Positions 50,515-58,341 of a stretch of DNA of 64,000 nucleotides are shown piece by piece (within the stretch, counting starts at the first letter, position 1; the number at the start of each line of letters is the position of its first letter). The position numbers and the translations under genes were made by a program. The notes beneath the pieces were generated by a model. That model had not been told where the DNA came from, did not search any database, and saw only the letters and a program-made list of their open reading frames with translations. The DNA comes from Luteitalea sp. (lineage in GTDB: Bacteria > Acidobacteriota > Vicinamibacteria > Vicinamibacterales > Vicinamibacteraceae), in assembly GCA_009377495.1 (NCBI GenBank), contig WHTZ01000005.1, positions 1 to 64,000 on the forward strand, given 5' to 3'.

Positions 50515-53500
50515 ATGCATTCTTGCAACAGGCGCGGTATGCGGCAACTCGTTGCCGATCGCTTCGTCCGTGCATCAGGAGCCGAGGCCTTGGATCTCGC
50601 GACAGGGAGGTGGGTGACACTATGCGCCCGGCCGGTCGTCGCGGCGAGACGGGGAGCGTGGCGCGATCGGTGCGCCCGGCTCGTGCGACTGCGGCATCCC
50701 CACATTGTGCCCCTCATCGATTGTGCGGAGTGCGGTGATGGCGATCGAGCCTCGTGGCTCGAATTTTACGCGGCGAGTGTCCCGGCAGTCGCACAGCCGC
50801 ACGCAGGCGGTCGGCACGCGCTCGCAAGCGCGTGCGGCGTGCTCCACGCGTTGAGTCTCGCGGCCGGCGCGGTCGACTGGGCGCGGATTCGCATGTGGAA
50901 CGGTCGACCCGCCCTATTGCCGGACGAGACCACGGGTCTCACATTGGAGGAGGCGGGGAATCCACGAGACGCGGAAGCGGCTGCGCTCTCGGGCGTTGCG
51001 GGTGTTTCGACTACGCTCACCGCGGGCGACGGCGTTTCCATGGGTCCACTCTGCGTAGGCGTGCATCTCCAGATCGATCCGCTCCTCGAGGGATTGGCCG
51101 AGACGCTGGATGCCTGGTCCGATCGCAATCTCTGCACGGTTGCGCTCGAGGCGCCACGCCGTGGCGGTCTGACGACGCTGCTCGGGCTGCTCGCATCCGA
51201 GGCAAGACGACGAGGCTTTGTGCCCGTGTGTCCCGCCACGGCGCCGCTTGTCGAGACGCTTCCAGACCTTCGAGGGCGCACGCTGGTTCTCATCATGGAC
51301 GCCTCGACTCCGCTCGGCGCAGGCGCCTCGACCTCGCTCGCGTTTCCAGGGCCGCTCGTCGCACGGTGGACACGCGCCGGTCGCGCCGTGGCACTGGTGG
51401 TAGGCGTCTGGCGCGGCTCGCCGCAGCAGCGCAGGGTTCGCCTGGCCGGCTGGTGCGGTCGCGAGCTCGTCGGTGCCGTGGCGCTTCCGACACCGAAGGC
51501 AGCACCAGACGTTTGGTCGGCGGTGGAGCGCGCAGCGCACGAGGCAGCCGGCGTCCCCGGTCTCTTCGTGGACAACTTGCATGTCGCGGGCTATTGGTGT
51601 GGGAGACGAATCGAGCCACCACATGTCTCAGCACCGCGCGACACGCTCATGGTCGCCGAGGAGCCCCAGGCTTACGTCGTGGCGCAAGCCCCACAGCCGA
51701 CCCAGCTCACTGCACGCGCTGGAGTGCACCTCGTAGCACGCGGTTCGACTGCGCTCACCGCAGGCGGTTCGACGACCCCCACAACGGGCGCCTCGACGGA
51801 GCTCACGGGAGGTGCTTCGACGGAGCGTAACGCAGGGGATCGTGCGCTTGCGCGCGCCCGGGCAGACGTGGAGCGGGCGCACGCACTCTCTGCGCGCGGT
51901 CGCCGCGCACAGGCCGTCGCCCTGTTACGCGTCGCACTCGGCACGCTCCGCCGGCGCGGTGCGCGCATCGAGGCTGGAGCGGCCGCGATGGCACTTGGCA
52001 AAGCGTTGGCCCGGCAGGGCCACGTCGAGCGGGCCGCCGCCTGCCTTCGTGAGGCGGCTGACCTCTTGGCCGCGGAGCACCGTCCGGACCAGGCCAACGA
52101 CGCGACTCGCGCCATGGGCGCGGTGCTGATTGAAGCTGGAAAATTCGACGCGGCAGAGCGCCTGTTGTGGGTGGCAGAGGCTGACGCGCTTGGTCGAGCC
52201 GACGAACTACGCCGTGCGCTGGCGCGCGTCGAGCTGATGCGGTGCGCGTTCTGGCAGGCGCGTTTCGCGCAGGTGGAAGACCTGGCGAGTGTCGTGCGCT
52301 CGGCGGGTGAACCGGTGCGCACGCGCGCACGGGTGTACGAAGCGCTGGCGCTTATTGCCCAGCAGCGGGTGGCACAGGCAGGCCGGGTGTTGCGTGGCGC
52401 GGCCGGAATCGACAGCGCTCCTGGAGACGTCGTTGAATGGCACGTGGCGCACGCCGTCCTGCAGGCGCGCGTGAGCAATCGGGACGCGGCGCTTGGACAT
52501 GTGCGTGCGAGCATTGCCGCCGCACGCGCAGCCGCGCTTCCCCTGGCCGCGCTCGTGTGCCGGGTGGTCGGCGCGCGTGTCGCACAGGCTGTGAGCGCGG
52601 GACCCGAAGGGACGGCCGCGGCGCGGCAACTAGCCCGGGCGAGGCGCCTGCACCTGCCGGCGCTGGTCGGCGCGTGCGTTGATCACGCGATCGCGTACGA
52701 TGAGCAGCGGCGAGCCGCTAGGAGCGAGTCTCGTCGAAGCGCGTGGGGTGAGTCTCGTCGAGCCAAGTCGACGCGAGCGGAGCGAGCGACGCGATGCCTG
52801 AAACCGACTCGAGCCGCCAACGACCGAGCCGAAGGCGAGGGAGCTGGCGGAGAGAGTGGGATTCGAACCAGTGCAGACGCGGCAACGTCGCGATCATCCG
52901 CGGTAGCGGCCGTCGGTCGCGTGTTTGACGCCTTGTTCGAGGGACCATCCCAAGAGCAAACGCTAACGGCGGCCCTCACGGACGTGTTACCCCTGTGCCA
53001 AGACGCGAGTGACGAGGCGGCGGGCCTCGAGGCCATTTGTCGTTCGCTGCGTCGCGAGCTCGATGCGTCAGCGGTCTTCATCGTGGGAACCGAGCCGAGG
53101 CTTGGCACGATGGCTGGCGTCGGGCGTGCCGGGCGAGCGGTTCTCGAGGCGTGCAGGACCACGCTCGAAACGGTCACCGCGAACGGCCTGGCAGAAACCA
53201 CCTCGGGCCTCGTCGGAGCGGTGCCTATCCGAACGCGCGGCGTCACCATTGGCGCGCTTGGCGCCTGCTGGACGCTGGGCACGACACCCGATGGTCGCCG
53301 GGTTCTGGCACTGCTGGCGTCAGTGGCTGCCGCGAGCGCGCCGCTTGTGTGGGTCTTGGCGGATCGCCAGAGGGGCTCGCGGCCAGTGCGTGAGACGGGC
53401 GAGCAGTATGGGCTCCTGGGCGTGAGCCCAGCCATGGCGGAGCTGCGCCAGGCGGTCGGGCGCGCGGCGGCGGCCCCATTCCCGGTCCTGATCGAAGGGG

Positions 53501-54330
53501 AGAGCGGCAGCGGGAAGGAGTTGGTGGCCAGGGCGATTCACGTCGCGAGCCCGAGGCGGCTGCGGCGCTTCTGTCCCATCAACTGCGCGGCGCTCCCGGA
53601 TGAGCTGCTGGATGCGGAGCTGTTCGGCCACGCTCGCGGCGCCTTCACCGGCGCGCTCAGCGACCGGGCCGGCCTCTTCGAGGAAGCCGATGCGGGCACG
53701 CTCTTCTTGGACGAGGTGGGTGATTTGTCACCTCGCGGTCAGGCGAAGCTGCTGCGCACGATTCAAGAAGGGGAAGTGCGACGAGTTGGCGAGACCCTGC
53801 CGCGTCGCGTCGACGTGCGGGTTGTCGCGGCGTCGAACCGGCTGCTGTGGGCCACCACCGACGAGGGTCGGTTTCGTCGCGACTTGCTGTACCGCCTCGA
53901 CGTTATCCATCTTGTCGTACCGCCCTTGCGCGAGCGGCGCGAAGATGTGGCCGTGCTCGCGCGGCACTTCTGGGATGAGGCGACGCGACGCGTGGACAGT
54001 CGGGCGACGCTCGCGCCCGAAACGCTCGCTGCGCTCGCGCGGTACGAGTGGCCAGGGAACGTTCGTGAGCTCCAAAACGTCCTGGCCGCGCTGACCGTCC
54101 GTGCGCCCGCCCGCGGGCACGTGGGGCCGGGGACCCTGCCAGAGGCCATGACGGCGCAGGTGACGGCGGCGCGCTCGGCAACGCTGGAGGAGGCCCGACG
54201 CGCGTTCGAGGTGCGCTACGTGCGCGCGGCGCTGGCACGTAGCGCCGATTGCCGCGCGCATGCCGCTCGCGACCTCGGTCTCACGCGCCAGGGACTCCAG
54301 AAGCTCATGGCACGGCTCGGGATTTCGTGA
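50515..54330 (+). CDS. hybrid sigma54-dependent activator with degenerate kinase/ATPase N-terminus
   Basis: A regulator of up to 1271 residues; ATG 50539 is an equally good start. In order: a protein-kinase-like lobe (about 10-150; LVRLRHPHIVPLIDC) lacking the HRD and DFG motifs; a STAND/AAA-like region (about 180-370) without an intact P-loop (LEAPRRGGLTTLLG); 8-residue tandem repeats (about 410-441); TPR helices (about 450-730); a repeat-derived insert (about 733-785); a GAF domain (about 790-955); and a complete sigma54 AAA+ domain with GESGSGKE, the sigma54-contact loop GAFTGA and LFLDEVGDLS. A Fis-type helix-turn-helix (HAARDLGLTRQGLQKLMARLG) closes the protein. It should activate RpoN promoters in response to a ligand on GAF or TPR. 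It converges on the TPR gene with one base between stops. Confidence 0.88.
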   Translation: MHSCNRRGMRQLVADRFVRASGAEALDLATGRWVTLCARPVVAARRGAWRDRCARLVRLRHPHIVPLIDCAECGDGDRASWLEFYAASVPAVAQPHAGGRHALASACGVLHALSLAAGAVDWARIRMWNGRPALLPDETTGLTLEEAGNPRDAEAAALSGVAGVSTTLTAGDGVSMGPLCVGVHLQIDPLLEGLAETLDAWSDRNLCTVALEAPRRGGLTTLLGLLASEARRRGFVPVCPATAPLVETLPDLRGRTLVLIMDASTPLGAGASTSLAFPGPLVARWTRAGRAVALVVGVWRGSPQQRRVRLAGWCGRELVGAVALPTPKAAPDVWSAVERAAHEAAGVPGLFVDNLHVAGYWCGRRIEPPHVSAPRDTLMVAEEPQAYVVAQAPQPTQLTARAGVHLVARGSTALTAGGSTTPTTGASTELTGGASTERNAGDRALARARADVERAHALSARGRRAQAVALLRVALGTLRRRGARIEAGAAAMALGKALARQGHVERAAACLREAADLLAAEHRPDQANDATRAMGAVLIEAGKFDAAERLLWVAEADALGRADELRRALARVELMRCAFWQARFAQVEDLASVVRSAGEPVRTRARVYEALALIAQQRVAQAGRVLRGAAGIDSAPGDVVEWHVAHAVLQARVSNRDAALGHVRASIAAARAAALPLAALVCRVVGARVAQAVSAGPEGTAAARQLARARRLHLPALVGACVDHAIAYDEQRRAARSESRRSAWGESRRAKSTRAERATRCLKPTRAANDRAEGEGAGGESGIRTSADAATSRSSAVAAVGRVFDALFEGPSQEQTLTAALTDVLPLCQDASDEAAGLEAICRSLRRELDASAVFIVGTEPRLGTMAGVGRAGRAVLEACRTTLETVTANGLAETTSGLVGAVPIRTRGVTIGALGACWTLGTTPDGRRVLALLASVAAASAPLVWVLADRQRGSRPVRETGEQYGLLGVSPAMAELRQAVGRAAAAPFPVLIEGESGSGKELVARAIHVASPRRLRRFCPINCAALPDELLDAELFGHARGAFTGALSDRAGLFEEADAGTLFLDEVGDLSPRGQAKLLRTIQEGEVRRVGETLPRRVDVRVVAASNRLLWATTDEGRFRRDLLYRLDVIHLVVPPLRERREDVAVLARHFWDEATRRVDSRATLAPETLAALARYEWPGNVRELQNVLAALTVRAPARGHVGPGTLPEAMTAQVTAARSATLEEARRAFEVRYVRAALARSADCRAHAARDLGLTRQGLQKLMARLGIS
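51742..51837 (+). repeat. 24-bp tandem repeat inside the sigma54 activator gene
   Basis: Four consecutive 24-bp units, each starting GGTTCGAC or GCCTCGAC, encode an 8-residue repeat: GSTALTAG, GSTTPTTG, ASTELTGG, ASTERNAG. The same unit occurs twice more at 51301-51348 (ASTPLGAG and a weaker unit) and once at 51004-51027 (VSTTLTAG). The DNA word TTCGACTnCGCTCA is itself close to short palindromic repeats found between genes in many GC-rich bacteria. Confidence 0.85.
52712..52869 (+). other. in-frame repeat insert carrying a tRNA-Ser 3' end
   Basis: Bases 52845-52869, read on the minus strand, are GGTTCGAATCCCACTC followed by TCTCCGCCA. This is the T-loop, 3' acceptor strand and CCA of a serine tRNA. 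The remaining 130 bp are GC-rich repeat words (GAGCGGAGCGAGCG, GAGTCTCGTCGA twice). The whole block stays in frame and encodes an Arg/Ser/Ala-rich linker ending GGESGIRT between the TPR and GAF parts. The 5' half of the tRNA is absent, so it is not a functional tRNA gene. Confidence 0.75.
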
Positions 54331-54331
54331 G

Positions 54332-55738
54332 TTATCCCTTCCCAAGCCGAGCGGCGAGGCGGCGCAGCGCCGCATCCTGCGGTTGCTTGGCGAGTGCGGC
54401 ATATAGCGCGCGCACCGCTTCGTCGCGGTGGCCGGCTGTCCAGTGTGCCTCGACAACGCGCACAACGAGCGAGCTGTCCTCGGGTCGAAGCCGACTTGCC
54501 TCATCGAACCATGCCGCCGCCGACTCATGATCTTCGAGTCGATGGCACACCTCGCCCAGGCGCGCCGCCCGCGCCGCGCACGCGTCCGGTCGACGCGTGA
54601 GATCGAGCGCGTGTGCCCGTTCCAGTGCTGTACGAGCCAGCGACCACTGGCCCAGTCGCTCCGCAGCCCCTCCGAGGTCGTCGAACGCCGTCGCACGGAC
54701 TGGTGGTGTGGCGACGGCCTGCTGAAGCACGTCGACCGCTGCACGCGCGTTGCCTTCGACGAGCCACGCACGACCGAGTGCGGCGAGGGTGTCGCTCGTT
54801 GGTCGGCCCACGCGGCGCTCCTGGTGCTCGGCGCGTCCAAGCCATCTCAGGGCCAGCGTGCGTGCGGCCGCCTCGCCCGTGACTTCCGCCTTTGCGAGCC
54901 ACGCGCCGCCAAGCGCGGCCATGAGCTCCGTGCTGTCTGGAAAGCGCGCGGATGCGTCGTCCAGCACCTGGATCGCCTCGTCGACACGCCCCATCCGTGT
55001 GAGCGCACGACCGAGCGCCGCGCTGATCTCCGACCGTTGTGTCTCCTCGGCGAGCTGCTCGAGTTGGGCGACCTCTTCACGGACACGGCCGAGCCGCCGT
55101 GCGGTCAGTGCGAGTTGTGTGCGTGCGTCTACAAGCCGGGCATTAAGAGCGAGTGCCCGGCGGAATGCCGCGACCGCTTCACGGCGTTTTTTTTGGGCGA
55201 CCAGACACAAGCCGCGCAAGTAATGCGCTTCCGCCAGACGCGCATCGAGGGCAAGGGCCTGCTGTACCAACGTCAGCGCCTCATGGGTTTGCCCTGCTTG
55301 GTACTTCACGAGCGCGAGCTTGTACATCACCCGCGGGGCGCCGACGTCGAGCCCCAAGCCCGTTTTGTAGTACTCGGCGGCGCGCTCGTAGCGGGCCAGC
55401 TTGGTATTGATGTCGCCGAGGCGCTCCAGAGGACGTACGGCGGTCGGGTCGAGGCGAGCGGCTTCGCGGAAGTCGCGCAGTGCCGAGCGGACATCGTTCG
55501 GCGCGCGCAGCAGGTAGGCTTCACCCCGGCGCAGGTAGGCGACCATCGAGTCCTGCTTTAGCGCAATGGCTCCGCTGAGCGCCTCGATAGCGGCTCCCGG
55601 GTCGTGGCGGCCGAGCGCGTCGGTGCCTCGAGCAACCAGACTTTGGAACCGGCGCTCCCGTTGCATCGCGGTGGCCACCAGGACGCTGATGATGCCGACG
55701 CCGAGCACGAGGGCGGTCAAAATAGAGCGGCGAACCAT
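54332..55738 (-). CDS. membrane-anchored TPR protein
   Basis: A 468-residue protein from ATG 55738 (GTG 55753 would add five residues). One N-terminal membrane anchor (VRRSILTALVLGVGIISVLVA) is followed by about ten tetratricopeptide repeats. Clear examples are AVRPLERLGDINTKLARYERA, APRVMYKLALVKYQAGQTHEA and AEAHYLRGLCLVAQKKRREAV. It probably acts as a protein-binding scaffold on the outer face of the inner membrane. It is divergent from the ECF sigma gene and convergent with the sigma54 activator. Confidence 0.85.
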   Translation of the reverse strand: MVRRSILTALVLGVGIISVLVATAMQRERRFQSLVARGTDALGRHDPGAAIEALSGAIALKQDSMVAYLRRGEAYLLRAPNDVRSALRDFREAARLDPTAVRPLERLGDINTKLARYERAAEYYKTGLGLDVGAPRVMYKLALVKYQAGQTHEALTLVQQALALDARLAEAHYLRGLCLVAQKKRREAVAAFRRALALNARLVDARTQLALTARRLGRVREEVAQLEQLAEETQRSEISAALGRALTRMGRVDEAIQVLDDASARFPDSTELMAALGGAWLAKAEVTGEAAARTLALRWLGRAEHQERRVGRPTSDTLAALGRAWLVEGNARAAVDVLQQAVATPPVRATAFDDLGGAAERLGQWSLARTALERAHALDLTRRPDACAARAARLGEVCHRLEDHESAAAWFDEASRLRPEDSSLVVRVVEAHWTAGHRDEAVRALYAALAKQPQDAALRRLAARLGKG

Positions 55739-55768
55739 AGGTTTGTACCCCACCCAACTCCCCGCGGA

Positions 55769-55796
55769 GGAACCTTTTGGACGGGGCCGTGTCTAA
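55769..55796 (+). promoter_or_regulatory. sigmaE-type promoter of the ECF sigma gene
   Basis: GGAACCT (55769-55775), then 15 nt, then GTCTAA (55791-55796). The RpoE-group consensus is GGAACTT with about 15-16 nt to GTCTGA or GTCTAA, so this is one mismatch from ideal. It lies 41 nt before the ATG of the ECF sigma gene and is the likely autoregulatory promoter. Confidence 0.7.
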
Positions 55797-55836
55797 TAGG
55801 TTACAAGGATACCGATCGCCTGCTATTGTAGGAGCA

Positions 55837-56463
55837 ATGGAGCAGCGAATGGCCGAGGGGCTGTCGGTCAAGCCCGTCAGTTTGGACTGGGCGAGCGTCG
55901 GCGAGGCCGAAGCCGAGCTGGTCGCCCGATGCCGGACCGGCGACGAGCGGGCCTGCACGGCGCTCGTCGAAGCACACCAACGAATGGTGTATCAACTGGC
56001 GTTACACCTGCTCGGCGAGCACAACGAAGCCCTCGATCTCTCGCAGGAGGTCTTCTTACGGGTGTTTCGGACGCTCCATGCGTTCCGGGGCCATGCCTCG
56101 CTGCGCACGTGGATCTACCGGATTGTGATCAACCAGGCGCGCAACCGGCAGCGCTGGTGGCGCAGACGGAAACAGCGTGAGCAGGTGTCGCTCGACGACC
56201 ACCTGCGTCGCGTCGGAGAGGTTCCAGATCCGGGACGTAGTGACGATCCGGAGACGGTCGTGGAGCGGAAGGAAGTGGCGGCGTGTGTGTGGGGCGCGCT
56301 CGACCGGCTTCCGTTCGATCAGCGGACCGCGATTGTCTTGCGCGAGATCGATGGCCTGAGCTACGAAGAGATCGCGTACTCGCTCGGCGTGGCCGTGGGA
56401 ACCGTCAAGTCACGGTTGGCACGTGCACGCCAGCAGTTGCGAGAAGAACTGAGGGTCGCATGA
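55837..56463 (+). CDS. ECF-type RNA polymerase sigma factor (RpoE group)
   Basis: A 208-residue sigma factor. Region 2 is CTALVEAHQRMVYQLALHLLG, DLSQEVFLRVFRTLHAFRG and SLRTWIYRIVINQARNRQRW. Region 4 is DRLPFDQRTAIVLREIDGLSYEEIA and GVAVGTVKSRLARARQQLREEL. The start is ATG 55837 with AGGAGC directly upstream; an in-frame extension to 55777 runs over its own promoter and was excluded. The anti-sigma gene overlaps by 4 nt (ATGA), giving a coupled sigma/anti-sigma pair. Confidence 0.95.
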   Translation: MEQRMAEGLSVKPVSLDWASVGEAEAELVARCRTGDERACTALVEAHQRMVYQLALHLLGEHNEALDLSQEVFLRVFRTLHAFRGHASLRTWIYRIVINQARNRQRWWRRRKQREQVSLDDHLRRVGEVPDPGRSDDPETVVERKEVAACVWGALDRLPFDQRTAIVLREIDGLSYEEIAYSLGVAVGTVKSRLARARQQLREELRVA

Positions 56464-57224
56464 ACGCGTTCACATGTGCGGACGTTGGCGCGCGGCTGTC
56501 GGCATTCCGTGACGGCGAGACTCCCGTTGACGAGCAGCGGGCAATGCGCGCGCATCTCGCCTCGTGCAGCGCATGCGCAGCACAGGCAGGAGCGCTCGAA
56601 TCGGTTGGCACGCTGCTGCGAGCCTCGGCGCCGGTGCGCACGCGCGAGCAGGACGTCGATCTGGCCCACCTGTCCGTCCGTGTCGTCAGTCAGATTTCCG
56701 CGGAGCGCGACATGGCATGGCCGGCGCGTGTCGGGCGCTTGTTCGAGGATTGGCACCTCGTGTGGGCCGGTCTCAGCGGCACGACCAGCGCCGCCCTCTG
56801 CCTGGTGCTGGTGGCGCTCCTGTCTGCGGCCGTTTCGCCCGGGACGGATCGTAATCCCGTGGCGGTTCGGGACGCGGAGATGCTCCCGCAGGTGCTGTCG
56901 TCGAGCGCGTTCATGCCGGCGGCACTCGTTTCAGCGGCGACGCAGACCGGCGAGCTCGAGCTCGCGCTGTCGGGCGTGGTGACCCGCGAAGGACGACTTG
57001 CCGATGCGGAGCTGGTCAAGGCGAGCTTTAGCGAGGACGTCGCGCGACTCATGATTGTCCAGCTCGCGGAGACACGCTTCGAGCCAGCAAGCCATAACGG
57101 CTCACCCGTCGCCGTTCGCGTCGTGTGGCTTTTCTCGCGCACCACCGTACGACCTGCCGCGCCGATGAACATCGACAAGCCCGGCGCCAACCACATCCAC
57201 CTGACGGCAGACAACGCGGTCTGA
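56460..57224 (+). CDS. anti-sigma factor with zinc-finger domain
   Basis: A 254-residue transmembrane protein. The N-terminal ZAS-type motif MRAHLASCSACAAQ has the HxxxCxxC signature with an upstream Cys in FTCADVG. One membrane helix lies near 105-125 (SGTTSAALCLVLVALLSAA), and a periplasmic domain of about 120 residues reads ELALSGVVTREGRLADAELV and IVQLAETRFEPA, resembling a TonB-like C-terminal beta domain. It should hold the sigma factor until cleaved, perhaps by membrane proteases such as the site-2 protease at 22422. Confidence 0.88.
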   Translation: MNAFTCADVGARLSAFRDGETPVDEQRAMRAHLASCSACAAQAGALESVGTLLRASAPVRTREQDVDLAHLSVRVVSQISAERDMAWPARVGRLFEDWHLVWAGLSGTTSAALCLVLVALLSAAVSPGTDRNPVAVRDAEMLPQVLSSSAFMPAALVSAATQTGELELALSGVVTREGRLADAELVKASFSEDVARLMIVQLAETRFEPASHNGSPVAVRVVWLFSRTTVRPAAPMNIDKPGANHIHLTADNAV

Positions 57225-57572
57225 TACACCACAGGCTCGTAGCGAAGCTCCGCCTCAAACCGCCGAGCCTATGGCGCACCACGGTGGGGGATCTTCGCTA
57301 CTAGATGCGCGGCCGCCGACGGCGGCCGCGCCTAAGACAGTTTCTAAGGCCGCCCTTCAGAAAACTTGCTTCATCTCTCAAGACTTCGGCCTTAGAAGAT
57401 GTCTAGCACGGCGCTTCACGCGGTGGAAGCGGACGTGTCGACGACCAGTTGACGAGGTCGTTCCCGAACATGGCTTCACGCACGCGCAATTGACGCGGAC
57501 CTCGTCGGGGTCTCTTCCCCATCGTCACGCTCCAGAAACGGCTCGGCTAGCTGGTCGTGCATAATCAGACCG
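57225..57572. other. gene-free interval with one strong palindrome
   Basis: No coding frame with protein-like composition is seen here. 57307-57331 is a perfect 11-bp hairpin (GCGCGGCCGCC-GAC-GGCGGCCGCGC), followed by CCTAAGACAG (57331-57340). That sequence is a variant of the CCTGAGACAG core found elsewhere, and TTTCTAAGG after it forms a partial inverted partner. The promoter for the gene at 57573 should lie in this interval but is not obvious. Confidence 0.6.
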
Positions 57573-58172
57573 ATGAGACGAGAGCAGAGACGCGTCGTGG
57601 CGCTGGCAGTCGGCATCCTCCTGTGCCTGGGGATGGTCATGAGCGCTCAGGTCGAGCCGCCCCTCGGTGAGGACGTGCGACCGCCGGCCGACGTCATCGA
57701 ACGGTTGGAACGATTTGGCGGGGAGTGGCGGCGGAGCACTCCTGACGCCGAAGAGCTCGTGGAGGAGGAGGTCCGGCGCGTGACCGACATGATGAGCTTC
57801 CTCATCCGGCGCATCGCGCCGGGACGACTGATGGACAGGACGAGACCGCCCGCGACCATCCACCTGGAGCCTCAGGACGAGCTCTTCATCATGACGCTCG
57901 ATAACGACTCGCCTCAGACGTTGCCGATCTCGGGGGAGCCGATACAAGAAGACGACGTGACAGTGCGACTGGAGCTCGACGAGATGCCGCAGGGCACGTT
58001 GCGTCACGTGACTTCGAATCAGCAAGGCCGGCGGGACAATGTGTTTCGTCTCGACGCGAACGGAGACGACATGACCATGAAGGTGACGATTGCCAGCCCG
58101 CGGCTTCCCGACTCGGTGCAGTACACGCTCGAGTTCACAAGGCAATCCGGCAGCGACCTATCGCCCCGCTGA
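57573..58172 (+). CDS. secreted protein of unknown function
   Basis: A 199-residue protein with a signal peptide (RRVVALAVGILLCLGMVMSAQ, cleavage expected after residue 25 or so). The mature part is acidic and helical for 60 residues (DVIERLERFGGEWRRSTPDAEE), then rich in beta-strand (TVRLELDEMPQGTLRHVTSN and MKVTIASPRLPDSVQYTLEF). No domain was recognised. It sits downstream of the anti-sigma gene in the same direction, at about 350 bp, and could be part of the envelope stress regulon. Confidence 0.72.
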   Translation: MRREQRRVVALAVGILLCLGMVMSAQVEPPLGEDVRPPADVIERLERFGGEWRRSTPDAEELVEEEVRRVTDMMSFLIRRIAPGRLMDRTRPPATIHLEPQDELFIMTLDNDSPQTLPISGEPIQEDDVTVRLELDEMPQGTLRHVTSNQQGRRDNVFRLDANGDDMTMKVTIASPRLPDSVQYTLEFTRQSGSDLSPR

Positions 58173-58341
58173 GGCGCACGCGCGGTCAAGACCGAGGCGA
58201 CCGCAAGGATGATACTCAACCCACAACCCGGCAGATGCCGGCATCACACGAGGCTCCGATGTGCGACCGGCTCCGGCGGATCTCATCACGCACATCTGCA
58301 TCCTGCTAGTGCCGGTGCGTGCCGGCGTGACTGCCTAACCG

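Noticed and set aside
52845-52869. Possible functional tRNA-Ser gene on the minus strand
   Set aside because: Only the T-loop, 3' acceptor strand and CCA are present; D-arm, anticodon arm and 5' acceptor strand are missing.
56283-56459. Upstream extension of the anti-sigma reading frame
   Set aside because: It overlaps the sigma factor region 4 in another frame; the ATGA overlap at 56460 gives the normal ZAS-domain start.
57271-57564. 97-codon plus-strand frame between the anti-sigma gene and the secreted protein gene
   Set aside because: It runs through a palindrome, has no start context and no protein-like pattern.
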